Shown in pieces: positions 49,910-59,204 of a stretch of DNA of 64,000 nt (position 1 is the first letter of the stretch; each line of letters opens with the position of its first letter). The stretch covers positions 327,635 to 391,634 of the forward strand of contig CALKBZ010000003.1 of the NCBI GenBank assembly GCA_937775295.1, given 5' to 3'. Under the pieces are notes generated by a model. It did no database searches. It saw only the letters and a program-made list of their open reading frames with translations, and had not been told where the DNA came from. Made by a program: the position numbers and the translations under genes. This DNA comes from an uncultured Opitutales bacterium (lineage in GTDB: Bacteria; Verrucomicrobiota; Verrucomicrobiia; Opitutales; Coraliomargaritaceae).

Positions 49910-51303
49910 GATGCTGATTGAAAGGTTCCGCCGAGCGCGAGGTAGAGATCGACTCGGTTCTGAAGGAGGAAGTTGCGTAGAGTGAGCAGGCGACTTCGGG
50001 CGGCGGTAGCGGTGCGCTGCGCGTCCAGAGTTTCGAGGGACTCGGCCGTTCCGTTTCGATAGCGATCCCAAGCGAGCGTTTCAGCTGCGGTGGCTTCATT
50101 GGAGGCGAGGGCGAGCTTTTCGTATTCGTTAAGTAGATATGTTTCTGCGGCGAGAGTGGTCTCGACTTCGAGGAAGGCGTTAAGTGCGGCGTTGTGGTAG
50201 TTGGCGGTGGCTTGTTCGCGCAGGGCTAAAGAGCGGTCGATATTGGCGCGAATACGGCCACCTTGAAAGATGGGTTGGGTTAGATTGCCAGCAAGGGTCC
50301 AGGTGGAGAAGTTGTTGGCGAGGAGGTCACTGAACTCTGGAGAGGAGCGACCGCCGGATGCTGTCAGGCTGATTTTAGGCAGTAAATCTTTGCGGGTGGC
50401 TCGGTATTCTTTATCGGCTGCGGCGAGGCGGCGTTCGGCTGCGATGAGGTCCGGTCGGCGAGTGAGTAAGTCTGCGGGTAGACCCGCGGGGATTGTTTGG
50501 GGCAGGTCGGGGAGGCTATCTTCTACGGCAAGGTGAGCGGAGGGGTAGCGACCGAGTAGCACTTCGAGATTGCGGGCGGCTTGATCAAGCAAGCGGCGGC
50601 GCACTTCGACATCGGCTTCGGCGCTCGCTGCCTGAGCTCTAATGCGGCGAAGATCGAGGCCTTCTGCTAGTCCATGCTTGAAGCGGCCTTCGATGGTCTT
50701 GAGGTTTTCGTGGTAGCTGCGGGCATCTTTTTCGGCGAGGGCGACTTGTTGACTGGCCTCGATGTAGTTGAACCAGCTTTTAGTGACTTGGGCGGCGAGC
50801 GAGAGATGAGCCGCGCAGAGTTCGGCATGGCTGGCTTCGAGTTGGGCGAGCGCGGCGGAGGTGCGGTTGCGGAGTCGTCCCCATAGGTCGATTTCCCAGC
50901 TTAGGTTGAGGTTGAGGCTATAGTTGTCAAAGCGGATGCCACCAGTGGACTGTGGTCCGAAGGTGTTGATTTTTTGCCGTGCGCCGTTCAAGCCGAGGTC
51001 TGCGCTGGGCATGAGGGCAGCCCCGGCGATACGGGCTTCGGCAACGGATTGCGAGAAGCGTGCGGCCGCGAGATGTAGATCGGTATTATGGGCAAGCGCT
51101 TCGTCGACGAGTGCCTGGAGTTGAGGTTCGTTGAAATCCTTAAGCCAAGCGTGGGGCGCTGTTGCACTGGCTCCCGGTTGGGCGGTCCATGCTCTGGGGA
51201 GCGCGATATCCGGCGCGTCGCTTCGGGTGGGCGCGGTTGCGCATCCGCTGAACGCTGCGATGGCGGCGATGAGTGCAATACAACTGTTGTTTGAGCGGCG
51301 CAT
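49906..51303 (-). CDS. RND outer-membrane factor (NodT/OprM-type lipoprotein)
   Basis: The 465-residue protein has a lipoprotein signal (SCIALIAAIAAFSGCA). It has two copies of the TolC-like fold, each seen as a LSWEIDLWGRLRNRTSAALAQLEAS-type and ATRKDLLPKISLTASGGRSSPEF-type segment. GLPADLLTRRPDLIAAERRLAAADKE is a NodT-family signature. It forms the outer-membrane channel of the pump encoded downstream and is the first gene of the four-gene operon. Confidence 0.92.
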   Translation of the reverse strand: MRRSNNSCIALIAAIAAFSGCATAPTRSDAPDIALPRAWTAQPGASATAPHAWLKDFNEPQLQALVDEALAHNTDLHLAAARFSQSVAEARIAGAALMPSADLGLNGARQKINTFGPQSTGGIRFDNYSLNLNLSWEIDLWGRLRNRTSAALAQLEASHAELCAAHLSLAAQVTKSWFNYIEASQQVALAEKDARSYHENLKTIEGRFKHGLAEGLDLRRIRAQAASAEADVEVRRRLLDQAARNLEVLLGRYPSAHLAVEDSLPDLPQTIPAGLPADLLTRRPDLIAAERRLAAADKEYRATRKDLLPKISLTASGGRSSPEFSDLLANNFSTWTLAGNLTQPIFQGGRIRANIDRSLALREQATANYHNAALNAFLEVETTLAAETYLLNEYEKLALASNEATAAETLAWDRYRNGTAESLETLDAQRTATAARSRLLTLRNFLLQNRVDLYLALGGTFQSAS

Positions 51304-51304
51304 G

Positions 51305-51571
51305 TTAAGTACTGGTGCCTGTTTGTTTGAACCCTACGACAGCGAAATGTATGAGTTGCTCGGCGAGCATTTTGGAATCTGTGCGGACCAGCTTCTCTCT
51401 GGATAGATTTCCTAGACGGCCTTTTTCGGTAATGGTTCCGATCATCACGCTGATCGCTAAGGAAAAGCGGTCGTGCATGGCTTCTTCGGAGAGATCTGGG
51501 CAGCTGCGGTCGAGCTCGTCGGTCCAGTGAAAGGCTTTAATAGCCCCGTCGTTTTGTTGTGCGAGGCGGTT
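51305..51571 (-). pseudogene. C-terminal remnant of a TetR-family regulator
   Basis: The frame is open for 88 codons to the TAA at 51305. It reads AFHWTDELDRSCPDLSEEAM and later HDRFSLAISVMIGTITEKGR, close to the ligand-domain end of TetR/AcrR regulators that sit next to RND operons. A stop (51572-51574) precedes it, and no helix-turn-helix part survives upstream, where the HPr gene begins. It lies two bases before the efflux operon, the usual place of its repressor. Confidence 0.65.
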
Positions 51572-51596
51572 TTAGGTTGCTCAAGCGCTTAGCAAT

Positions 51597-51902
51597 TTAA
51601 GCTTCTTCGAAGCGCCGAGCGAACAAATCTTCGAGATCGAGCAGTATCTTCTCTGCAGTTTCGATTGGACCTTCAGTGCGAATCGTCAGCTTCGAGCCAT
51701 TGCCTGCCGCCAACATCATGAGACCCATGATGCTTTTACCATTCACTTGTTCATCATCTTTATCAACCCACACTTCACCGGCATAGGTGTTGGCGATACG
51801 CACGATCATCGCTGCAGGACGAGCATGGATGCCCATCTTGTTCTGGACGACAAGTTCTTTACTGAGGGTTTCGTTGGAATCGCTGGTTTCTGATGTGGTC
51901 AT
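51597..51902 (-). CDS. HPr-family phosphocarrier protein
   Basis: The 101-residue protein (about 85 in the HPr core, after a short lead MTTSETSDSNETLSK) has the phosphorylated histidine in MGIHARPAAMIV and the regulatory serine region GKSIMGLMMLAAGNG. In the phosphotransferase system HPr passes phosphate from EI to EII enzymes. In bacteria like this one it often belongs to a regulatory branch with no sugar permease. No ptsI is next to it. Confidence 0.9.
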   Translation of the reverse strand: MTTSETSDSNETLSKELVVQNKMGIHARPAAMIVRIANTYAGEVWVDKDDEQVNGKSIMGLMMLAAGNGSKLTIRTEGPIETAEKILLDLEDLFARRFEEA

Positions 51903-52110
51903 GTATAAGGGTCGACAAAAAAGATCTCAGCGGCATTAAAAGCAAGTGGTAATCCAATTGTTCTGGAAAAACGGAGAGATCTCGATGTCAAATAACAATA
52001 TAATCGTTGGCGAAAAAGAGCGTCAAGGGACAAAAGCAAAGCGCGCTGGGTCGAAAATACACTTTGGCGTGCCCTGCACCGAGGCTGCGTGCTCCTCGGT
52101 GGTGAACGAT

Positions 52111-53919
52111 TCAGTTGTGCTCGGGGATCAAATCGCTCTGGTGATTCCAGAGCTTGACGTAGTGCCCGTCCTCGGCGAGTAGCGCTTCGTGCGTGCCTGA
52201 TTCAATGATTTTTCCTGCTTCGAGGACTACGATTTTGTTGGCGCGACGCACGGTCGAGAGGCGGTGCGCGATGACGAGCACGGTGCGCTGTTCGACTAAA
52301 TGATCGAGCGCCAGCTGGATTTTGCGCTCGGTGATGGTGTCGACGCTGGCGGTGGCTTCGTCGAGGATCACGAAGGGTGGGTTCTTGAGTAGCACGCGGG
52401 CGATCGTGAGGCGTTGTTTCTCGCCTTGGCTGAGGCGAATGCCTTTCTCGCCGATGTTGGTGTCGAGTCGCTCGGGCAGAGCGTTGACGAACTCGTATGC
52501 GCAAGCTTGTTCGAGAGCATAGGTGATGTCTGCGTCGCTGGCGTCGGGTTTGGCGAGTAGCAAGTTATCGCGCACGCTGCCTTCGAAGAGGAAGGGGTCC
52601 TGTGCGACATGGCCAACCGTATTGTGCAGCTCGCTGAGGGAAATATTGCGGATGTCTACGCCGTTGAGTTTGACGGCGCCTTGCGTGATGTCGTGCGTGC
52701 GCATCGCGAGGTTGGCGATGGTGGACTTACCTGCTCCCGTATGGCCGACTAGGGCGGTGACTTGATTGGCTTCCAGGGTGAGGTTCAGATCTGAGAGCAC
52801 TGCGGGGCGGCCTGGATATTCGAATTTGACATTTTTAAAGGCGACTTCGATCGGGCCCGTTGGCAGTGGCGTGGGCTCAGTTGGTTCGTCGACGTCAACA
52901 GCGGCATCGAGCACTTCGAACACGCGCTCACCGGAAGCGCGGCCTGCGGCAATGAGGTGATTCAAGCCGTGCAGTTGTGCGATTGGCTGGTAGAGCATGT
53001 TGGCGTAGAGAAAGAACGCGAGGAGCTTGCCCATACTGAAGTCGCTGGCATCGTTAAGTACGAGGTATCCGCCGAAGCCGACGATGCTGAGGAAGCCTAG
53101 CTTGGTAATTAGTGTGGTGACGGGGCTGTAGAGCGACCAGCGAAACATGGCTTTGAGCGTCTTGGACTTGAGATCCTCGGCGCGTTGCTCGAAGCGGGCG
53201 GATTCGCGCTTTTGCAGGCCGAAGGTCTGGATCAGACGGTTACCTTGGATGTCTTCGACCAGCAGGCTGTTTAACTCTCCCGAACTTTCGCGTACGCCCT
53301 TCCAGGCGATGCGGGAGCGCTTGGAGTAGAACACGCCGCAGATTAGTAGAATCGGTACGGGGAGAAAGACGCACAATGCGAGGGCGGGTTGCATCACAAA
53401 AAGGGCGATAGTGATACCGACGATCTTGAGGATAGCGCCGGTACCTTGTTCGGTGCCGTCGAGCAGTGCGCGTTCGACCGCGGAGACGTCTTCGATTACG
53501 CGCGAGGAGATTTCGCCGCTCTTGCGTTGATCGTAAAAGGACACGGGCAGGCGTAGGAGCTTTGAGTGCAGGTCACGGCGCATTTCCAGCAGCACTTGCT
53601 GCTCGAGCGTGTTGTTGATGCGTATACGCATACTGTTGAAGATTTCACTGCCAATATAGAGGCAGGCGATGATGCCGACCCCCCAGGACAGGCCAGTCAG
53701 CGCACCGGTGGTTTCGATGTCGTCGAGAATGACTTTGATCGCATAGGGCACAGCGATTTCCATTAGGGTCATACCGGCGGCAAGCCCGATCGTGAGCCAG
53801 AATAGACGCTTGTAGCGAAACAGGTATGCGGACACCCGAAGGATGGTGCTTGGTTTGGTGATCTTGGTATTTTTCACGGAAAAAAGGAAGTGCGGTGACG
53901 GAATACTCGGCGGTCGCAA
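52111..53919 (-). CDS. ABC exporter, MsbA-like half-transporter
   Basis: The 602-residue protein fuses a six-helix exporter membrane domain (first helix about residue 37) to one ATPase. The ATPase has Walker A GHTGAGKSTIAN, Q-loop VAQDPFLFEGSVRDNLLLAKP, signature RLSQGEKQRLTIAR, Walker B FVILDEATASVD and H-loop IAHRLSTV. It works as a homodimer. The substrate is unknown but lipid-type is common for this subgroup. The start is uncertain, and a start at about residue 15-20 is possible, since the first residues look unlike the family. Confidence 0.88.
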   Translation of the reverse strand: MRPPSIPSPHFLFSVKNTKITKPSTILRVSAYLFRYKRLFWLTIGLAAGMTLMEIAVPYAIKVILDDIETTGALTGLSWGVGIIACLYIGSEIFNSMRIRINNTLEQQVLLEMRRDLHSKLLRLPVSFYDQRKSGEISSRVIEDVSAVERALLDGTEQGTGAILKIVGITIALFVMQPALALCVFLPVPILLICGVFYSKRSRIAWKGVRESSGELNSLLVEDIQGNRLIQTFGLQKRESARFEQRAEDLKSKTLKAMFRWSLYSPVTTLITKLGFLSIVGFGGYLVLNDASDFSMGKLLAFFLYANMLYQPIAQLHGLNHLIAAGRASGERVFEVLDAAVDVDEPTEPTPLPTGPIEVAFKNVKFEYPGRPAVLSDLNLTLEANQVTALVGHTGAGKSTIANLAMRTHDITQGAVKLNGVDIRNISLSELHNTVGHVAQDPFLFEGSVRDNLLLAKPDASDADITYALEQACAYEFVNALPERLDTNIGEKGIRLSQGEKQRLTIARVLLKNPPFVILDEATASVDTITERKIQLALDHLVEQRTVLVIAHRLSTVRRANKIVVLEAGKIIESGTHEALLAEDGHYVKLWNHQSDLIPEHN

Positions 53920-54043
53920 TTAGCAAATCCGAATCGTTTTTAAAATAGGGTTGTGTCTTGCGCCAGTTATGCACTTTTTCAATCGGTATTCGGGGATAAC
54001 CCAATATACAACTGCAACTTATAACGTTTAATTTTATAAAATT

Positions 54044-54310
54044 ATGTCTATCCGACTTTACATAGGAAATCTTTCTTTCGATGCCACCGGTGATGATCTT
54101 CGTGAGATCTTCGCAAACTGTGGTGAGGTTGAAGAAGCAATCATCGTGACTCGCCCGGGTGGCGGCCGCCCTCGTGGCTTTGGCTTTGTCACGATGGAAG
54201 ACTCGGAAGGTGCTGATGAAGCGATTCGCCAACTGGATGGTCAGGAATTTGCGGGCCGTAAGTTAACGGTCAACGTGGCTAAAGAGCGCGAGCAACAGGA
54301 CGAGGACTAG
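54044..54310 (+). CDS. RRM-type RNA-binding protein
   Basis: The 88-residue protein is a single RNA-recognition motif: RNP2 LYIGNLSF at residues 5-12 and RNP1 RGFGFVTM at residues 45-52, the two RNA-contact strands, and an acidic tail EREQQDED. Small stand-alone RRM proteins occur in cyanobacteria, Bacteroidota and Verrucomicrobiota and often respond to cold. The gene is divergent from the ABC exporter and convergent with tmk. Confidence 0.93.
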   Translation: MSIRLYIGNLSFDATGDDLREIFANCGEVEEAIIVTRPGGGRPRGFGFVTMEDSEGADEAIRQLDGQEFAGRKLTVNVAKEREQQDED

Positions 54311-54372
54311 GCCGTCGATTTTTGACGTTCTAGAGCGGTCTTTCAATGAACTGACAGAGGGTCCCGTCGGCG

Positions 54373-55002
54373 TTACACTAGCCGTGGTTGCACCGCTGCC
54401 CATATCTGTTGTTCCAGCACCTCGACCGAGGCGCTGCCGTCGAGCACGAGGAAGCGCTCTGGCTCTGACTCAGCGAGTTTGAGGTAGCCTGCGCGCACGG
54501 CTTGGAAAAATTCGATGGCTTCTTGCTCGATGCGATCGAGCTGACCATCGCTGCGCGCGTGCACCCGAGCCATGCCAATTTCGGGAGAGAGGTCGATGAG
54601 GATCGTGAGATCTGGCTGAGCTTCGCCGACCGCAAAGCGGTTGATCGTCGCCACGGCCTGAATATCAATCTGTCGGGCGACGCCTTGGTAGACTGTGGTG
54701 GAGTCCATGAACCGGTCGCAGAGCACGATCTCGCCGTTGGCGATTGCGGGTAGGATGCGTTCGCGGGTTAACTGCGCGCGACTGGCAGTGAACAGCAGCA
54801 GCTCCGCTTCGGGCGACATGCCTGCCCCGGCTTTGTCGTGTTGGAGCAAGTTGCGCACCGCTTCGCCCAGCGGCGTGCCGCCGGGTTCACGAGTCTGTAG
54901 CACCTGTTGGCCTTGGTGTTGTAGGCGAGCAGCAAGGGCGTTGATCTGGGTGGATTTCCCGCAGCCTTCCGTGCCTTCGAATGTAATGAAAAGTCCGGCC
55001 AT
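54373..55002 (-). CDS. tmk: Thymidylate kinase
   Basis: Tmk phosphorylates dTMP to dTDP. The 209-residue protein has P-loop FEGTEGCGKSTQI, the DR[YF] motif in EIVLCDRFMDSTTVYQG, and the lid region RVHARSDGQLDRIEQE. The TREPGGTPLGEAVR region provides the dTMP-binding arginine and is typical. Six base pairs separate it from the PfkB-kinase gene upstream, so the two are probably one transcript. Confidence 0.95.
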   Translation of the reverse strand: MAGLFITFEGTEGCGKSTQINALAARLQHQGQQVLQTREPGGTPLGEAVRNLLQHDKAGAGMSPEAELLLFTASRAQLTRERILPAIANGEIVLCDRFMDSTTVYQGVARQIDIQAVATINRFAVGEAQPDLTILIDLSPEIGMARVHARSDGQLDRIEQEAIEFFQAVRAGYLKLAESEPERFLVLDGSASVEVLEQQIWAAVQPRLV

Positions 55003-55008
55003 ATATAG

Positions 55009-56121
55009 TTACCAAGTAGCGATGAATTCGGCGAGCTCATCGAGTGATGGGCTCACGGCGGTGCGGACGTAGAAGCCAGAGGTGGCTACGGCGACGGTCA
55101 GTGCCGCGGCTGGGGACAGTCCAATGAGGCGAGCAGTGACAAACCCTGAGTTAAAGTGGTCACCAGCACCAGTGGTGATCTTTGGTTTCTCGCAAAAAAG
55201 CCCTTTCACGTAGGCGGTGCCCTCCGGTGTCGCGCAAGCAGCATCGTGTGTCGGATGCACGACGAGCGTGTCGATTTTGAGCGCCTCGCGAATACGTGTG
55301 GCCAGCACTTGTAGGTTGTCCGGTGTGTTTTCGATTGGCTCAAAGCCTAGCAGTGCGTCCACTTGCTCCGCTTCGCGTAGATTGAGTCCGAGGATGACCT
55401 TACCAAAGGCTTCGAATTTGCCGAAAATGTTCAGCACTTCGAGCAGGTCTTTTTTTGAGCGTTTTTGAGGGTCAGCGAGGTCAAAGAAAAAGATGCGATC
55501 CTTGCTCTCAGGAATGCTCGGTAGAAGACATTCCAGGAAGTGGTTGAAGACTTCGGAAAGGTGAGGTATCATGGTCCAGTTGACCATTGCGATGAGATCG
55601 GCCTCAGCGAAGCTTTTACTTAACTCATCCGCACCCATTACGTCGACGATGTGCTGGTAGTTAATCTCCTCGAGGCTGGCCATCGAGCCGAGCATGATCT
55701 TGCCATCAGAAAATTCCGCGGCGTGGGTGATGCCAGGATCTGCGATGGAGACGGCGTTGGTCTTTTGTGCGAATTCAGTAAAGACGGGGTGGATGGTGCT
55801 CTTACCGAGCGCACCGAGGTAGCGTACTTGCAGGCCCTGGGCGTATTGTGCGTTGGCCATGATCGGGCCGTTGCCGCCGAGTTTTTCGAGAATTGGGGCG
55901 AGTTCAATATTGGCACTTTTGCCGGCTGCGGAGCTGATCCTTGCGCCAAAATCGGCGATGGTCGCAATCGGGGTGAACTGATCGCCGGGGCCGGAGCGCT
56001 GATCGACCGGGCGCACGATCTTGTCGACGAAGCCGTCGATGCCGATGAGGGCCTTTTTCGAACTAGCGGTGTGGGCGTTGGCTTTAAGTTCTTGTAGGGT
56101 CAGTGTTTTGCTATTCATCAA
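55009..56121 (-). CDS. PfkB-family carbohydrate kinase
   Basis: The 370-residue protein is a ribokinase-fold sugar kinase: an N-terminal IGIDGFVDKIVRPVDQR, a GGNGPIMANAQYAQGLQVRYLGALG nucleotide/sugar segment, and the C-terminal PfkB signature ITTGAGDHFNSGFVTARLIGLSPAAALTVA with catalytic Asp in GAGD. The D after GAG and the HFNSGF variant are slightly unusual (usually F or A). It is longer than a plain ribokinase by about 50 residues. The sugar is unknown. Confidence 0.85.
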   Translation of the reverse strand: MMNSKTLTLQELKANAHTASSKKALIGIDGFVDKIVRPVDQRSGPGDQFTPIATIADFGARISSAAGKSANIELAPILEKLGGNGPIMANAQYAQGLQVRYLGALGKSTIHPVFTEFAQKTNAVSIADPGITHAAEFSDGKIMLGSMASLEEINYQHIVDVMGADELSKSFAEADLIAMVNWTMIPHLSEVFNHFLECLLPSIPESKDRIFFFDLADPQKRSKKDLLEVLNIFGKFEAFGKVILGLNLREAEQVDALLGFEPIENTPDNLQVLATRIREALKIDTLVVHPTHDAACATPEGTAYVKGLFCEKPKITTGAGDHFNSGFVTARLIGLSPAAALTVAVATSGFYVRTAVSPSLDELAEFIATW

Positions 56122-56297
56122 TATGATCGTTGGGTGAATGATTAATGTATAGGCCGCGGTTTTTAAGCGGGCAAATCAAATTCCTAGTGAACGGTTAAAA
56201 GGTTTTTTCGAAGAATTAGGTTTTATGCTGGCAGGGATTTGAACGCCTGTTGTTAATAAAGGTCTATCAAAGATATACCTCTACGCAATTTTAGAAA

Positions 56298-57032
56298 ATG
56301 AGCTTAACCACCGTATTTGATTCACTTCTCTTGCAGGCCGCTGGCGGCCCCAATGTTTTTACCTATTTTGGCCAGTCGAATTTTGCCGGCAAGATCGTGG
56401 TGCTGGTGCTCATGGTCTGTAGCATTATCGCGTGGTCGGTGCTGTTTGGAAAGTATATGGACCTGTCTCGCTTGCGCTCTCAAAATAAGCGCTATGAGCG
56501 TCTTTTGAGTCAAGAGTCTCACTTGCTGGACTTACCTCCAGAGCGGCCAGGTAAGGGCGCTGGGCCTTACTACAATATCGTGCGCGACGCGCTGGAAGCA
56601 TTTTTCCGTTATGGTGGCAATCTAGTCGATACGGATACGCATCGGGCGACTTTGCGCATGGGGCATGTTGAAAATGCGATTCAACGTGGGCTCGCTGAGC
56701 AGGTTATCCGCTACGAAAGTAAGATGGTACTGCTTGGCTCCATTGTGACCGGCGCACCGTTTCTTGGCTTGCTCGGCACGGTGTGGGGGGTGATGGATGC
56801 CTTCGGCGGTATGGCTGGGGCGGGGTCGGCCAGTTTGCAGAGTCTTGCCCCAGGTGTCTCTGGTGCTTTGTTGACCACTGTCGCAGGTCTGTTAGTGGCG
56901 ATTCCTTCGGTGTTTGGATACAACTATTTGTTGCTACAAACCAAGATTTCAGTGGTTGAATTGGAGAATTTCTCCAGCACCGTGGCCGATCGTATCGAGC
57001 TCGAAGCGCAAGCCGCCGCGACCAACGTGTAG
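56298..57032 (+). CDS. ExbB/TolQ/MotA-type proton channel
   Basis: The 244-residue protein has three membrane segments (about residues 25-50, 150-170 and 195-215). It contains the family motif LGSIVTGAPFLGLLGTVWGVMDAFGGM and GVSGALLTTVAGLLVAIPSVFGYNYL, with the threonines and glycines that line the channel. It pairs with the ExbD after it and the TonB-like gene 488 bp downstream, forming an energiser for outer-membrane transport or envelope integrity. Confidence 0.9.
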   Translation: MSLTTVFDSLLLQAAGGPNVFTYFGQSNFAGKIVVLVLMVCSIIAWSVLFGKYMDLSRLRSQNKRYERLLSQESHLLDLPPERPGKGAGPYYNIVRDALEAFFRYGGNLVDTDTHRATLRMGHVENAIQRGLAEQVIRYESKMVLLGSIVTGAPFLGLLGTVWGVMDAFGGMAGAGSASLQSLAPGVSGALLTTVAGLLVAIPSVFGYNYLLLQTKISVVELENFSSTVADRIELEAQAAATNV

Positions 57033-57100
57033 ATCGCCGTGATTCTAATAGTTCTCTCAGCGCGCCTCGCGCCTCGTCCTAATTTTTAATTGATCAAACA

Positions 57101-57514
57101 GTGGCTCGTAACTTCCATCGCAAAGATCGCATGTCTGCTCTTACGGAGATCAACGTGACGCCGTTGATCGACCTCGCGTTCGCATTGCTCATTATCTTCA
57201 TGGTCACGACTCCGCTGCTGGAGCAGACCATCGATGTGAACCTCCCTGTGGAGGTCTCGAAATCGCAACCTAGCGATCGCGAAGAGTTTCAGGCGATTAC
57301 GGTTGATCGGGCTGGCGACTACTATTGGAGCGATGAGAAAGTCTCGCTGCAACAGCTCGGCGACTTGCTGGATACTATGGCGATGGACGACGCGCCGCCA
57401 GTGCTAAGTATTCGCGCAGATAAAGACTTACCCTATCAGCGGGTCATTATAGTGATTGATATGATCAAGCAGCGCAAGCTCTCGAAGATTAGTCTAGATA
57501 CGAAGGTTAAATAG
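57101..57514 (+). CDS. ExbD/TolR-family protein
   Basis: The 137-residue protein starts from a GTG (57101) and has the ExbD helix ALTEINVTPLIDLAFALLIIFMVTTPLL with the proton-relay aspartate, then a periplasmic domain (LSIRADKDLPYQRVIIVIDMI). It lies between ExbB and the TonB-like gene, six bases before the latter, and is one of three ExbD genes in the window. Confidence 0.9.
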   Translation: MARNFHRKDRMSALTEINVTPLIDLAFALLIIFMVTTPLLEQTIDVNLPVEVSKSQPSDREEFQAITVDRAGDYYWSDEKVSLQQLGDLLDTMAMDDAPPVLSIRADKDLPYQRVIIVIDMIKQRKLSKISLDTKVK

Positions 57515-57520
57515 CATGAC

Positions 57521-58303
57521 ATGGAAATAAGTAAGAATCAGTCATTGTGGGCATCCGGTATCTTGCATGTTGCTCTGCTGGTGTGCTTGTTTTTGACGAC
57601 CATCGTGGAGGCCTTTTTGCCGAAGGAAAAGCCGCACGTTTTCGAGATGATTGGCGAGCCGAGTCCGCAGCAATCTTCAAAGCCGAGCGATGCTGCGTCC
57701 ATGAAAACGCTACCGGACATGGAGATTCCGGACTTCAAGCCGCTTGATATTCCTGATCCAGTGATGCCAAAACCTGCACCAGTAAAGCCACGTCCTGCGC
57801 CGACGCCGAAACCGCCCGAGCCGTCGAAACCGAGAGCGGAGCCATTGATGACAATGGATGATTTCCGTAAAGTGAATCCGTTGAAGACGCCGACGCAGCG
57901 TAAGCCAACCCCGCCCAAGACGACTTACCAAGCTCCTACCATTAATACATCACGTATTAACAGCCAGCTGCAGGACAATCTACCGACGACGGTCTATAAT
58001 CCTTCCGGTAGCTTGACCGCTGCCGAGCGCACTGCGCTACAACGCTATGGCGATCAATTGAATCGTCGCCTCAACGGTGCCTGGATCAAGCCCTCTAACC
58101 TTGCGGGTGTCGGCCTGACCGTAACTGTGGTGTTCGATGTGAGCAGTTCCGGTCGTATTTCAAATGTTCGGCTACAGCCAGCTTCGGGCAATGCCGCCTT
58201 CGATGCGTCTGTGCAGACCGCATTTAAGCGAGTTGGTTCTGGTGACGCCACACCGACCAGGCAGGGGCATCGCTTTACGATGTCCTTTAAGATGGTGGAC
58301 TAG
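57521..58303 (+). CDS. TonB/TolA-like energy transducer
   Basis: The 260-residue protein has an N-terminal membrane anchor (LWASGILHVALLVCLFLTTIVEAF) and a Pro/Lys-rich periplasmic linker (about residues 70-130, with repeated KPxPxP-type elements). A C-terminal TonB-type domain follows with LQRYGDQLNRRLNGAWIKP, LTVTVVFDVSSSGRISNVRLQPASGNAAFDASVQTAFKRV. The layout is that of TonB or TolA. The partner receptors are not in the window. It ends an ExbB-ExbD-TonB operon. Confidence 0.88.
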   Translation: MEISKNQSLWASGILHVALLVCLFLTTIVEAFLPKEKPHVFEMIGEPSPQQSSKPSDAASMKTLPDMEIPDFKPLDIPDPVMPKPAPVKPRPAPTPKPPEPSKPRAEPLMTMDDFRKVNPLKTPTQRKPTPPKTTYQAPTINTSRINSQLQDNLPTTVYNPSGSLTAAERTALQRYGDQLNRRLNGAWIKPSNLAGVGLTVTVVFDVSSSGRISNVRLQPASGNAAFDASVQTAFKRVGSGDATPTRQGHRFTMSFKMVD

Positions 58304-58696
58304 TCAATGTGTAGAGGGGAGCGGGACTGTGCGTGGAAACTGCCTCAGGAACGAATTAAATCGGCTATTTGCGCACTATTATTGACGGAGGGCTGCCGAC
58401 CTCGGCGTCCGCAGTCAGACTGAGGGGTCCTTTTTATTATTATAAAAACTGGCCAAGAAGATCTCGCGGACATCGGTAGGATGTCGCTCCAGCGCTGGCT
58501 GAATCGCATGTAAATTCTGCTCAACAGTAGTTCTGGGGCAGTATATTGGCCCTGGCTGCCGAGTGCCTCGCCCCTGTTCTTCACGACGGGCATCCCCAAG
58601 CTCAAGAGCATCACACTAGTCCGCGTTCTGCGTGCGGTTGCAATATAACTGCCCTTTAGCTTGACCTCAAGTTAAGTTCTATTGAAGGTTTTTTAT
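58304..58696. other. Spacer between the TonB operon and marR
   Basis: A hairpin GACCTC/GGGGTC with CTTTTT (58392-58435) may terminate the TonB operon. On the minus strand a 60-codon frame (about 58426-58615) reads EQNLHAIQPALERHPTDVRE and IFLASFYNNKKDPSV, protein-like but unrecognised. It may be a relic. The last 80 bp hold the marR promoter region. Confidence 0.4.
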
Positions 58697-59140
58697 ATGG
58701 CCAAGATCTATCAGAACTCCGGACCGCACCTCTTTCTGTTACTGTGGAAGGCATCACACGCGGTGAATGGCTACAGTCAAAAGAGTATTACTGCTGCGGG
58801 CTTAGGATCATTGAGTGATTTCGCTGTCTTGGAGTTGTTGCTGCATAAGGGCGCGCAGCCGGTCAATATTATCGGCGAGAAGATTTTACTGACCAGTGGC
58901 TCGATCACCACCGCAGTGCAGCGCTTAGAGAAGCGTGGGCTGGTGAGCCGCGAGCGCAGCACGACCGATGCACGTGTGGTGCTGGTGCACTTGACGGATC
59001 TTGGCCACGAATTGATCGAGCCTAGCTTTGAGGCGCATGCGAAAGACTTAAATGTGTTGTTTGACGTGCTGGACGAGTCAGAGCGCACGCAATTCGCCAA
59101 TCTCATACGCAAAGTCGGCCAGCGCGCAGAACAGTTGTAA
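58697..59140 (+). CDS. MarR-family transcriptional regulator
   Basis: From the ATG at 58697 the protein has 147 residues. The winged-helix-turn-helix is seen as FAVLELLLHKGAQPVNIIGE, TSGSITTAVQRLEKRGLVSRERSTTDARVVLVHLTDLGHELI, in which the recognition helix, the D-x-R wing motif and the beta wing are all present. It sits 64 bp before a DoxX gene on the same strand, so it probably regulates that gene and itself, but the operator is not obvious. Confidence 0.88.
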   Translation: MAKIYQNSGPHLFLLLWKASHAVNGYSQKSITAAGLGSLSDFAVLELLLHKGAQPVNIIGEKILLTSGSITTAVQRLEKRGLVSRERSTTDARVVLVHLTDLGHELIEPSFEAHAKDLNVLFDVLDESERTQFANLIRKVGQRAEQL

Positions 59141-59204
59141 CGCTGCCGTTTAAGCATGAGCCTTGACGCCAAGTCTATCCTTCAAGCATGCCACGCAATC
59201 TATT

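Noticed and set aside
49910..50071. Longer start for the efflux adaptor
   Set aside because: It lies inside the outer-membrane-factor gene, and the ATGA overlap at 49906-49909 is the normal coupling.
51946..52182. 78-codon plus-strand gene between HPr and the ABC exporter
   Set aside because: Most of its second half is antisense to the ABC exporter, and it has no known family.
53645..54232. 195-codon minus-strand frame through the RRM gene
   Set aside because: It is antisense to the clearly conserved RRM gene and the ABC exporter start.
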